Of a stretch of DNA of 64,000 nucleotides, positions 13,193-25,600 are shown piece after piece; positions within the stretch are counted from its first letter, which is position 1; the number at the start of each line of letters is the position of its first letter. The stretch comes from Thunnus maccoyii (lineage: Eukaryota; Chordata; Actinopteri; Scombriformes; Scombridae), in NCBI RefSeq assembly GCF_910596095.1, contig NC_056539.1:20079001-20143000 (forward strand), read 5' to 3'. The position numbers and the translations under genes are program-made. The notes below the pieces were generated by a model. The model worked only from the letters and a program-made list of their open reading frames with translations. It searched no databases and was not told the origin of the DNA.

Positions 13193-14736
13193 TCTGTGCA
13201 GGCCTCTGTGCCCGTCATCCTGTCTCCAGAAGGATTTAATCTAGTCCCTCAGGCCTTGTGCTCAAAGGCAGTGACTGACAACTGGTAGGGGGGTGTGAGA
13301 GATATGCATGACTCGGTGTACTGTAAGTGAATGTGTGTGTATGCGTGTGTGTTGCTGCCTGCATATACATATTCCACAAATGTGTGTGTCACAGTGTGTG
13401 TGTTGTTCTAAACACTACCTGATTTAGTGTCTGTCTTTTGTGCCATTTTTTGTTTGTGTATTTGAACTGAATGTGTGAGCATGAATTCAACATGCATGTG
13501 GGTTAAATGTGCACGTGTTTGGTATGTGTGTGTTTGACATTGAGCAGCAGTGCAAGTTCCCCCTTGCCAATGCCATGCGTGTTTTAAAACTGAATGGTAT
13601 GTGTGTTGCAAGAGAGAGGCAATCCAACTCACATAAATGTACTGTTTTTACACAGTGTTAAATGTTAATGCTTCATTTAGAATGGTTAGGGAAAAAAGTG
13701 ATAACGTCAAATTCATAATTCAATATCTCTAATATAATAACAATTAACAAAATGCCAGTATTCTGTTTGTTGAGTTAAAGTTAGGGTTGGTGTATGCAAA
13801 TTCATTTTTGACCACAGGAAAAGTAGTTTGTCCACTTTCTGGAGCTTTCACAGACACATCCAATGCAAAAAAACAAAAAATGCAAAAAGGGTTCCGATCT
13901 CCCACCAAAAGTGTAAAATATTGTGGGACTGATAATGGATTGCACTGGTGTCCAGGTAAGGATAAACACTATAGTTTTAAAGAGCACAGGAGATTAATTT
14001 ATCTGGTTGACAGATTTCTTGTAAGGTTTGAACAGTGATAATCCTTTTATCAATCTTCCAATAACAGGCCCCTCCTTCACCTGCAGGTCAAGGTTAATGC
14101 TTTCACGCTCTTCGCAACACATACTGTAGGTCATGTGATGGCAACTGAGGTATCTCCATGACAATAAAGCAAACTTCATCTGCAAACCGAGAGATGTGTT
14201 TGAAAGCTCTTGAAAAAAACAGTAAGTGAACTTTGACTTAATATTATTATATCAAAGCGGTGTATCCTATTTTAAATTACTAGTATTTTATTTTGCTGTA
14301 ACATACAGTAACTTAATTCGCTGTTTTAGATTCTTTTATTTTTTTTAAATACCTTACCAACTATGGTGAGTTAAAGTGTAAGATTGATCTTTAGGCATGG
14401 CTGTTACATGCCATATTCAAACCAATTTATATCAAATTATGCGCACCATCCATCCTACCACATCCCAGTTTACATTAGCTGGATATGCCTGTCACTAAAA
14501 GCCTGAATAAAGCCTGACATTTCATGTAAAGACCTCACTGTTAATTATAACAGTGCACAGCTGCAGGTTAGTGTTGGCTAAAAGTGAGTTATCAAGCTCT
14601 GAGGCTGTGAATGGTTGCACTGTATGAACAGCGGTCTCGTATGTCAATCTACAGGGGGCTACTGTTGCACCGCTAAGCCTTGTCATTGTTACAGTTGCTA
14701 CTGTTGGATGGGGGGCACACTTTCAGTGCTGGGAGC

Positions 14737-14738
<2 letters not shown>

Positions 14739-14768
<30 letters not shown>
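14739..14768. repeat. (TG)n microsatellite
   Basis: About 15 uninterrupted TG units. Confidence 0.95.
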
Positions 14769-14771
<3 letters not shown>

Positions 14772-15117
14772 AGAGAATGTATATGTGCTATGTGTGGTGG
14801 CTTAATGTGTTACAGGTTGAACTAAATTGTGTGTGTTTGAGTGGACATGTGCTCATGGAAGTGCATCATACAGTGTGTACAATATGCCTGTGTCAACGCA
14901 GGCATATGGGCACAAGTGTGTCTGTCTCTACCTTCTGCCCGTGTTCATATTGGTGTGTTCTCAGTCATCTGTGTGCTCTCTATTGTAAGTGTGTGTCAGT
15001 GTGTTTTGGCAGAAGATCAGATCCTGCGCCGACAACAACAGGACCCCCAGTTTCGGTGCCAAGTCACACAGTACCCCCTAATTCCCCATAATCTACCCTG
15101 TCTCCAGGCAGGTGATC

Positions 15118-15142
15118 CTTGTGTGTGTTTGTGTGTGTGTTT

Positions 15143-15174
<32 letters not shown>

Positions 15175-15186
15175 CTGTGTGTGTCT
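15118..15186. repeat. Interrupted (TG)n microsatellite
   Basis: About 70 bp of TG units broken by single TT, TA and CT steps. The open frames running through it encode only Cys/Val repeats and are not genes. Confidence 0.95.
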
Positions 15187-15770
15187 TTGTGCCAAGCTCC
15201 GCTCTGGTGACATCAGCAATATGTGGCCATTCTCACAATGCTTTGGAAACTCATTTTCTCATCAGCCTGTCACTCCTCGCAGTAACCAGTAGGCTAAGCC
15301 TGTCATAGCCCCGGTTAAGCCTTATCATGTGCTTTGTCTCTCACTTGGGGGTACTAGGGCTATTAGATATCAAAACAAGGCCACTTTGGTACTGCCATCA
15401 GTCAATGTGTCAGCTACTAGTGTATTACTAGTGTAACATTACTATATAGAGGCTTTACAGGGCCATTACAAATCTCTTATAAACTGTGACTGCCTAGTTT
15501 TAGCAGTACCTAAATTCATAAAGTGATATTTCCAAATATGATCAAACTGTTCAGTTATAGCTCAGTTACCTTAAACCAACAGTTAGCTTTGGTATTACAG
15601 ATATATGAGAGCTGGCTGATAAATTTTGCAAAGCAACAATTTAGAATTGTCACATCTAATGTGAGAAGTGTTCAGACTGACAATAGCAAAAAAAACTCTC
15701 CTCATTAGTTTAGGTGAGTTTACTGCATTGGCACAGTAGGGTCCATGATGCAACACCAAAATGATAAACA

Positions 15771-16027
15771 GACTCCATTTATATAGCACTAGTCTACCAA
15801 CCACTCAAAGTGCTTTACAACACATGCCAACATTCACCAATTCACACACACATTCATACACTGATGGCAGAGGCTGCCATGCAAGGTGCCAACCTGCTCA
15901 TTGGGAGCAGTTAGGTGTTCAGTGTCTTGCTCAAGGACACTTCAACACTCTCTAAGGAGGAGCCAGGGATCGAACTGGAACCTTCCGATTACTAGATGAC
16001 CGCTCTACCTCCTGAACCATTCCGCCC
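15771..16027 (-). mobile_element. tRNA-headed SINE or SINE-like repeat, minus strand
   Basis: Read on the minus strand, the element starts near 16027 with an A box (GGAGGTAGAGCGG, 16000-16012) and a B box (AGTTCGATCCC, 15966-15976). It continues through the CTTGAGCAAGACACTGAACACC segment and a CACTTTGAGTGGTTGG segment, and ends near TATATAAATGGA. This is a widely repeated teleost sequence. The tRNA-like promoter is part of the repeat, not a functional tRNA gene. Confidence 0.8.
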
Positions 16028-16379
16028 CATAAAAAGTCGAACCTGGCTAAACTTTTACCACATCACTCTCACAGCATCATCCATCCAATGAACTGGGTTG
16101 ACTAATCAAATACATGCGAATAGACATTTGTGGTGGATACTCTGTAGCCCGAATGATACAGTTTACTACATAATTGTCGAGAGAGAGGATAAATTGATTG
16201 TCGCTGTGATGACTTTACAGAGTTGCAAAATCCTTCCTGATGGTATTATAAACTGCAGTGCAGTGTTTTGGCATGATAAGCCTTGAAACTCCTGGATATA
16301 TTACTCAAACTGGATTTTCTAGATCACACTGTAGCAACACACCCACACCAATAAAGCCCCTTGTGATTTTTGAAAGCAT

Positions 16380-16694
16380 TACTATTTTTGATATGAATGC
16401 CCCCTCAAGGTAGCAAGCTAGCAAGCTGACATCGATTTGATTAAGCAAACAAGATAACATGTTAACAAGTGAAGTTTACTGGTGCTGGTAGGTAAGATTT
16501 TTACCTTTGGACAGAGTGAGGCTAGTTAATTCCTCTTGCTGCCAATCTCTATGTTAAGCTAAGCTAACCCTCTCCTGGCTCTAGCTTTCTATTTAGCACA
16601 CACATGCAAGAGTGGTATCAATCTTCTCATGTAACTCACTCTTGGCAAGAAAATGAATAAGCATATTTTCCCAAATGTCAAATTATTCCTTTAA
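16380..16694. repeat. Common teleost interspersed repeat (probably non-autonomous DNA element)
   Basis: The segment with ATGTTAAGCTAAGCTAACC, CTGGCTCTAG, GAGTGGTATCAATCTTCTCAT, GGCAAGAAAATGAATAAGCAT and the terminal AATTATTCCTTTAA matches, from memory, a repeat present in very many copies in teleosts. The opposite terminus (TTAAAGGAATA...) is not recognisable, so the copy looks truncated or eroded at its low-coordinate end. Confidence 0.65.
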
Positions 16695-19600
16695 TAAAGC
16701 CAATAGAAATTAACCCTGCTCCATTCTGTTAAGATGGTCATCCAACATTCATTATCAGTATTACGTCTAGCACAGGATGTGTTATATTACCTGAAAGTAC
16801 TCTATTGTTAAAATAATTCCAGATGTGTATAAGAGAATCTGAACCACATGGAGGCATATATTCATGAACGCACCCAGACAAATACATGGACTCAAACACA
16901 TGTTCATACCCCGAACAGCACACATAGACATCTGTTCTGGTACACACTGTTGCACTCAACACAAATGCCAGAACACCATCACCACCACCATCATTCCACC
17001 CACAGACTTTAACATGCCCACTGCATTTGTCAATCACCCAGTCAGTTAGACCAGGTGTCAATCATCATCCTCACTGACCAGCCATCACGGCATGCAGCCA
17101 GAGTGAACATCACCCCCCCCGCTGCACTCCAGAGTGAACTCCTCACCCCAACCATAATGCACTTGGCCTCCCTCCAGCCTTCCTTCAGCCTCCCACCTTT
17201 TACCTTTCTCTCGCTATTCACAACACCGGCATTTATGGACTCAAACAGATCTATCACTTAGAGTACTCCATGTACCCCCTCCCCCCTTTCTGCCGCCCCA
17301 TCCTTGTTTGGGCTCTTATCCAACTATTCCTGGTATTTAGCCTGAGTGACAGTGTTTAATAATGTGTTCAAGAATAAAAGGGCATTATTAAAAGGGTGAA
17401 GCAGGAGGGAGGCTGCTAAAAGGCCAGCTTTTAGGGTGGCCAGGTGAGGAAGCGTGTTTGTATGATGGGCAACTCGTAAGCGGGTGCAAATGGGTCATGC
17501 TGGTGGTAACATACGCTGGCATGTATGTGTTGGTGTATAATTAAAAAGAAAGCACACAGAAAGGTGTAATAGCTTGTCCAATCATTAGACAACAATTATC
17601 TCAACGAATGTCCCCCAGCGTGCTCTGTCTGACGAGTTTGACACTGATAACACGTAGAGTAATGAGCACGCTCCAACGGTAATTTGGTGTGTAATTCTAC
17701 GTGAAGTTAGTATTAACTGAACATCACAAAAGGCATTACCGGCATGTCTAGGAATGTGTGCTGCGCGGCCGATCCTGGCCAATGATAAGGCACCATCTGT
17801 TACCCATGAGTGGAACTGGTGGGCTGTCCACGCACACAGATGCATACACACACCAGTTTTGTCACTTGTTCCAAAGCCTCCCACCATATCCTAGATTATG
17901 GAGGGGTTTTGGTGTTTCAGGATGGTTGGTTTTCTTTCTGTTATTGTAACGTCTTTTGGCGGCAGATGCTGCCCTTTCTTCCTCTCTTTGGTTTCTTGCT
18001 GGGATTACATGAAGTAAAGGGGGTGAAGGGGTAGCTATAAACTCCCGTCTCTGGTCTCTCTCTTCTATGAATCTAGGGACACAGGGCCCCACAACGGCAA
18101 TTCCCTTCCCCTCCCTCCAGTTTTAATTTGATTGGATGTGCCAGAAGGGCAGAGGGGGAGACTGACAATGAAAGAGAAGGGACAAGAAAAAAACGAGGGA
18201 TCACATTATAACTGTTTTTCTTCGTGCTGTGTACAGTCCCTGCTTGTTGTGTTTGGATGGAGTTCAGAGTGTGAGAGGGCTGCCATGGGGCACAGAGCAA
18301 GGATAAGGTGACTCCGGCTTAGTGAAATGGTCACAGGATTGTATTTCCACAAAAAGCTTTTTAAAAAGTGGCATAACAATCTTTCTGACCTCACTGGGGT
18401 TTAATTAGAAAGTAAGCGAGATGAATGTCAGTCAAAACAAATGGAAATGATACGTTTTGAAAGTCACTTTTTCCCCTCTCTCCAGCCTAGTGGTGTCACG
18501 TGAAAGGCAACAGGGAAATTGTCCCTTTCAATCAAAGTTGCTGATTTGTATTGTTCTGTTATCTGATGGTGGGTCAGAATGAAAGGCTGCCCGCAAATAG
18601 CTGGCAAATACCAGTCTGGGGTGAGTCCCTGTTGGAAGTAACCATATGCCTCATATCTGTACATGATGGCGGTATATTAGACTGTTAGCTTGCCAAATAT
18701 GAGGATGGAGATGAAATATGAAAAACAAATTAAGTTGCTTTTCTTATGCAGTCTTTAGGCATGTTCAGTGATTCAATATCAACTGGTCAAGAGAACAAAA
18801 TGTCTGTAGCACAGCACCTCATATTCTCACAAGGCTGGTTAAACCAAGAGTCACCATTTTTTCTATTAAAAATGTGTGCAGTGATAAAAGAGTATTTCTG
18901 AAAGTAAAAATCAGACCCAAACAGTCATTGCTCCATTGAATTTAATAAAGCAACATTTTGATTTCACAGAGTCTTTGTCTGGCTTTTACTTGACTCGACC
19001 TGTCTGATTTCTGCCTTCAGTTTGAGTTTTTTGATCTGGTACCAACATTTATTAACACACTGTAACCATGCAAGTCCATCTAAACCCTTCAGAACCTGTA
19101 TCTGCAACTCACTAGAGATATTCAGTACATGTATGACTGAATCTTAAACACAGAGTCATCAGGCTGAATCATTATTGTCACTGACCAAATCAGTTGCATT
19201 TTGCTTTGGAGCTTCCTGAAAGACTGCAAAAGCCGCATAAACTGTCATGATGTGATAACTCTAGGTAGGTAGATAATTGGGTGCACGACTACAGGACTGA
19301 AGACAGTCACAAGCAGCGCCAAACGTTACCTTTATTAATGGTGACGCCATCACGTGGCTTTGAGAAAAATGAACATACAGTCAATGACGAATCTTTGAAC
19401 GGAACTAAACTGAATGAAATAATTCAAATCAGGAACGTGATTCATAGTTCTCCACCTCTTCAACTCACCTGAAAGTTAATTCCAAGTCCTCTCCCATCCC
19501 AACTTCACACTCTCAGCTTAGACTCCTCGAGGTGGTGGTTGCTGTTACCTGCTGATGGAGCAGCAGTAAGTAGATGGCAGAGGAGCAACAGGAAGCTGGT

Positions 19601-22600
19601 TGAAAAATGTGTCAAGACGCTGGTAGAGGAGCAGCAGGAGGGTGATGTAGACAGTGGCATAGGGAAGGAGCAATGAAGAGGTAGAGAAACAGTAAGAAGA
19701 CTTCAGATTGGTGGGAAGCCACCAGGAGATCACCAGCAGGAGGTGTAACGAGAGAAGTCTGAGATGAGTTTAGAGATAGTGGCTTCCTAACTGGAAAGTT
19801 GTCAGTTCTATTCATCCAACCAACGTAAAAGATCTGCAGAATGAATAAGTAATGTAATCCGCTCTCATGAATGAATATTAAGTTATTTATGACCGTTATC
19901 AACCAGTATGAATTGCAACAGTGGTAGAACTTTTCATGACCTGCACACAGCTCTGACAGCTTCTTTTTCCCTTAAGATAATCATTTTAGACTATTATTAG
20001 TAATAGTTATAGACTATTATTAATTATAGTTTTAGACTATTTTGAATCATCAACACAAAAGACTTGTAGTTTAACAATACAGAGTCATGTGCAAGTTAAT
20101 TATATGGGAGATTTGATGGAGCTCTGAGTAATATTTCAGAAATTTCCTAAAATAACTAATTTGTATTTTTAGATTGAGAAAAATACTTTTGACCATAACA
20201 GTCAAAATCAGGTTATTCTTGTGGCTTTTATTAAACCACAAATTACATTGTCTGGTCAATCATTAGTATTGATTTTATTAATTAGCCTTATATCCTGTAT
20301 GGTAAATGCATTATGGACATAGAGAAACTTGCATAAAGACACAGGATCTCCTGCTATTGCTCAGTGATTAGATGTTTACAAGATTTAGTGGTACTGTAAA
20401 CGTCACAGGTAGGAGAGGGCAGTTGTGTTTCCATCCCTCCCTTTGCAATCACCTCCCAAAGGCCCTTGTTGTAAACAAACACGTGTTCTTAGGGAACTTG
20501 TCGGGTTAAATAAGGGGTTAACCGAAAGACGGGTGGTGCTGAACCTGCCAAGTGTTTGACGTTGGAGCACTGTTGGACTATTGGCAGGAATCCTCTTGTG
20601 GCTGCTTGGCTGCTGTCTCATATCCAATGGCACTCTCCCAAGTGTTTGCTGCTGGTGAAGACTGTGTACTGTGGTGGGCATGCTATCACTTCACTAGCTT
20701 AATGGCCACAAACCATCCTTTAACCACTGACAACTTGCTAGGTCCTTGTTTCCTGGGTCAGGGATGTCCCTTGGGGAAGGAGGACATGGTATGTAAGTAT
20801 GCAGGTGCCCCACACTTATTTTGTTCTGTTCTTGGTTTCATTTTTTCATTCTGTTTCTCGTTACCATCATCTCTGCATAGCATTGCAGACCACCTAACCC
20901 CCACCCTCTGCCCCCCAGCAGTCTGCCAACTCATGTCACTGCGATAAAGTCGAAACAAACCAGGGTGCCTCAACAAAACAAATTCTGTGGCGTGGCCAAT
21001 CATAAAATTCCCTCTTCATTTAACAAAAACCCACAGAAAACATACTGTTCACTGACAGAGTGTATTTGCAGTGACAAGTGCAAGTGTGTGTCTGCATTTT
21101 ATGTTTATATTTTTCACCTTAGTCTGTGCGTGTGAGTTTCTGGGGGTCATGAAACGAAAATATTGCAGGCAGACCCTGCTCCCAAATCCCCATGTCCATC
21201 CTGCCTCCATTAACTTCAGCCTTCTCTCTATGTGGACCCGGACGGTTCTTTCTGTCACATTGCAGACATCTCAGCTGTCATGTTCTTCACTGTCAAGGTG
21301 CTAACAAACCATGAAAGGTGTCAATACCGAGGTCCTCTGATCAGAGTTTGGCTTTCACATGAAAGCTGTCATACATGTGTGTGCTTGGAGCTCGTCTGGC
21401 CCCGGAGCACTGTGCGTGATGGCAGGCCTTCGACTCTGAGGGGAAACTGATGGTGGGCCAAACGGCTCGACACACTCGGGTTCTCAGAGACCCACTCTCC
21501 ATGCAGATGTGAGCAATACTTTGGCTCCAGCGCCAGCACAGTGCTGATCCAAACCTGTGAATCTGATACCAATTAGTGGCGGCCTAATCATGTGCCTCCC
21601 GGTCCTGGCTTTTGTTAGGAAACGAAATAAAGACATGGAGAAAAGAAAGAAGGTGAGCCAAAAAAGGGGGGGTAGAAAAAGTCCAGAAAGTAGAGTGAGA
21701 AAAGAGGGGCCAAGGGATTGTTTAGAGAAGTGATCTGGCAGCAAAAGGCTTAAATAGTCTTAATTTCATCTGTGAGGAAAATTTTTGCCCAGCTTCATCT
21801 GTAGGAGTGAGTAGGGATATAACAGAAAGTGGACAAACCTGAAATGTGGAATGTGTGTTTTATCCAATGCTGGCCACATGTTAGCATGATTAACCACACC
21901 CAAAAACTCACCAAATGCCCATGTAAGAGCTAACAGACAAACACAAATACGAACACATGGACAAAAACTCACAGGCATACAGACGCATCATTGTCACTGT
22001 TCTCCTCTTGCAGGTGGAGGGCTGGCATTTTTTTTTTTTAACCAGTCAGCAATGCCCTGCTGAGCTCCCAGCAGACTTACAGTTCATCAGAGGGTCATAT
22101 CTCTCTCACTGCTCTCCCTATTCATTCATTACTCTGCCCTTAACAGCAGCATCACCCAAAATCAAGATGATACACTGCCCCCTAGTGGAGCATATCTGTG
22201 ACATAACAAATAGCCTCAGTTGGCCCTGCAGATCTTTTAGCTAATTTGAACCCATAACCTCTGTGTGAACCCTGTGTCATTCAGAGTTCATAGTGTCTGA
22301 GTTAACAGCTAAGCTTCTTTTTCATTCTCTAATAATAAAGCTTAGACACATGTCTGATACACCACATGATTTGTCGGACGTTGTTTGTTAGTTTGAAGCA
22401 TTCTTATCTGTTGATGTCCCAAGACAGCGTTTTCAGGCTGGCTCAACTGCAATTGCAGGTTAGTCCGCTGCATCAAATACATGTGCAGCTCAGAGAAATA
22501 AAAGAGAGCACTCAATATGTAGTTTTCTAAAGAAATGGTTCCAAAATCTATCTTTTAACCTCTCTGGTCATTCCATGTATTTTTAAATGTTCCCAAAAAG
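16695..22600. other. No gene seen
   Basis: Mixed unique sequence with short C/T-rich patches and the tandem repeat at 19985. The segment 17320-17780 looks like candidate conserved non-coding DNA (see findings). Open frames here are short, overlap on both strands and lack paired splice signals. Confidence 0.5.
19985..20044. repeat. Short AT-rich tandem repeat, about 23 bp x 2.5
   Basis: The unit AGACTATTATTA...TAGTT(A/T)T occurs twice in a row and begins a third time (AGACTATTTT). Confidence 0.75.
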
Positions 22601-25600
22601 CACATAATCATTTTTATTTGCTTATATGATAAGCAAATAAAAATGATGTTTGTTCAAAATTAGAATAAAATGTGATCATTTGTTCCTAAAAGAACATATG
22701 ACCCCTATTAGTGGATATCCCTTTGGGACAGTAAAGACCAATAATAATAATAATAACTAAAACAATGATTTTTTTTTTAGTCACTCAGAGTTTACAATTC
22801 AGGAGGAAAAGTTGACTGTTAACTCTTCAAAGACTAATTGTGTCAAGGTTTAGCTGTAAGTATAATACCTGCTCTTAAAAAATGTACCTCAACCTATCTT
22901 TTTACATTTTTAGAAAGCACATACTGAAAGTTGTGCATCATTTTTATCATGTATTGAAGAGTGCCTTTCCCCTCTAAATTCCTTTAGGCAGCTTTAATTA
23001 GTAAATCTAGACATCAGATTTTTGAGTTATGGCTCTAAGTGACAGAAGTCTTAAAAATGATCAGGTTTAATAGAAGAACGTACAGTGTATACTGAAAGCC
23101 ATAGCGTGATTTAAGTCACAGCCTCAGTTTTATCTGATGCAAATTTTGAAGATTTAGAAATTTTGAAGTTTCTCATTGGTCTTTATGTTGTTTCTGTTAC
23201 TGAATATACTGTAGAGTCAGCTATAAACTATAAGAAAGAAACTTTGTTTTGAGGCAGCACTTGTTCTTTATTTATTACTATTTGAAATCCTAAATTGTAA
23301 AAACTGTAGAAGTAAGTTTAATAATCGTAACATGTAAAAATAGGGCCATTACAAAAGGCCTTGACATATTTTCCTCACGTCTAAGCATTTTGTTGTGCAT
23401 GGAGTAAAAACCAAAAATTGTACCTCATTCAAATGTTCATTAATTTTTGAGAAAAAATGACGTAGTATCAAATAAAAATTAAACAGTAAAATACAGCTTT
23501 ATTAACACAGATCATGAGGTTGTAGCATACAAAGAAAATAATCAATAACCAAGATTTAAATGTACATAAACCTTCTCAAAGTTTTATATATAGTATAAGT
23601 TTTATATATAAGTTTTATATATATTCTTAGTCACAGAAAAACCTCTTCAAAATAATTTATTAAAATAATACTAATTTATAATATATGTATTATTAATGCT
23701 ACATATATTATTTATATTATCATGCCCGGTTCATTTCTGGATGGGAGCTGATTGTGTTTTTGTAATCTTTATTTAAATCTGATAACATTTGATAAAATTA
23801 TTTGTATTTTGATGGTAAAAGCAGAAAGTACTGGAGACAAATTAGAGGATGATTATTAAAGCTAGATATTCTAATACTGATAGTAAAAATAGTCAAATAA
23901 CAAGCGAATAAGAATATGCTGATGTTTACAAATTAGTTGGAATATTTGGTCTAATCTTGTTATCATGCCTGAACTGACGCAGAAAACAAAAAATTAAGAT
24001 TTTATTTTTGAATTTGCAAGAACAAGTGTTTTTTTGAAGTACTTTGCTTTATCCAGCTTCTCAGTATTACTTCTGCTCTGTGGCACAGGAAAACAGCCGA
24101 GGCTATTTGTCAATGTTTGTCATTGTTTTCCCACTCATGACATATACACATGACCGGCAGCAACATGGACGTGATGAAGGGGAATGGAGGGGAGACGCTG
24201 ATGAGCATGCTCGGTACTAGCAAACACATATGATGCACTGGAAAGGCAAACAGCTATTTAAGGAGAGAGAAAAAAAATGGGCCATTGCCTCTCTGCGGCC
24301 CCTATGACAGCACGTTCACATAACAACTGGTCTGCTTTCGTGGACACTCTTATCTTAATGAGGTCCAATCCTTTGTTTAGCCCACAGTGGATCCACAGAT
24401 AGGATTGTTTTTAAATAGGCGCCCCCCCCTTTGCCCCCACGTTCCTCATGTACCTCTGTTGGCTCACTGCCTGTGCTGCATCAAGCCTAGGCAGGCCAAT
24501 GTCTGAACTAGTGAGACATGATACATCAGTGTCAAAGTTGTCATCTATTCTGGGCATAAGAGCCTGTTAGGAAAAATCTTTCTACTTTTCTTGAGGGATT
24601 GACAAAGAGATTTGGAATAACTGTCCCCCTCAGCCATGATGATACATATTCAGAAAAAGAAGGCAAGACAGTACAGTGAATATGCCGTGAAACCCCGCTG
24701 AGCCACTCCCTGGGTCGTTTGTGATGTTACACACAAAGAGGAGTTTGTCAAATGTTATGTCTGTCTGTTTTCTGGGTTGGAAAAAGTCAGAGACAGCAGG
24801 GCTGAAGATCAAGAGCCCAGTAAACGGAGCAGAGAATAACAGAGGTCAAGAAAAGGTTACAAAGGCTCTGTTGACTTTTATTGTGACTCTGAAGGCCTGG
24901 AGGACTTCCTCAGCAGGCGCACAAAGACGGATATCCCAATGTAACTAGGGCACCAAGTCATCCATTAAAGGCAGAGCAAGCAAAGCCTCTATTCCTTGTG
25001 CACATACTGTAAGTCACCACTTTCACCTTGACCCTGCTGCCCACTGATCCCAGACCTCTGCAGGCTGCCTTTGTCTCTGTTTTAAATGCTGGTGGCCCTT
25101 TACAGAGGATGGCCTAACGGCTGTCGGCAAAAGGGCAGGGTAAAAAGTTCAGTCGGTGTGTGGCACTTGAGGTCTTGCCTCCCTGTGTTTATAGCACTTA
25201 GTGAAGGCAGGCAGCATTGGTGGTATAAATTCTCTTCTCCTTCTCGGCTAAGGTAAATTTGAACTCTTGGACAAGAAAACACCCTGTAAACGCTAAAGAA
25301 CAGCTTTTCATGTATTTCAAACGAAAACGAGAGCGCATAGGGAGAGAAATCTGTGAAGAGCTGCCTAAATACGTTCCAGCCACCCAGTAAGATCATAGTG
25401 GAGACAGACTGTCCTGTTCAGGGCTATTGGTCTCAGGGTGGGAACACTTGACTTTCTGGCTGCAGGACTTAGTTTTCAAAACTTAACAGTTAAGTGGTCA
25501 TGTGCTTCATAATGTCTGACACGTGTTACAGAATTACAGTCTGATTGGTAGGAGAAAATTTAGGGGTTTTTTTTAGCTATAAGCTATTTGAGCAACAAAT

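Noticed and set aside
14615..15308. Two overlapping open frames of about 155 codons
   Set aside because: They run through TG microsatellites, which encode Cys-Val repeats in every phase without stops.
15960..16027. tRNA-like gene on the minus strand
   Set aside because: The A and B boxes are present, but the sequence continues into a repeat body and cannot be folded into a full cloverleaf that I trust. It is the head of a SINE.
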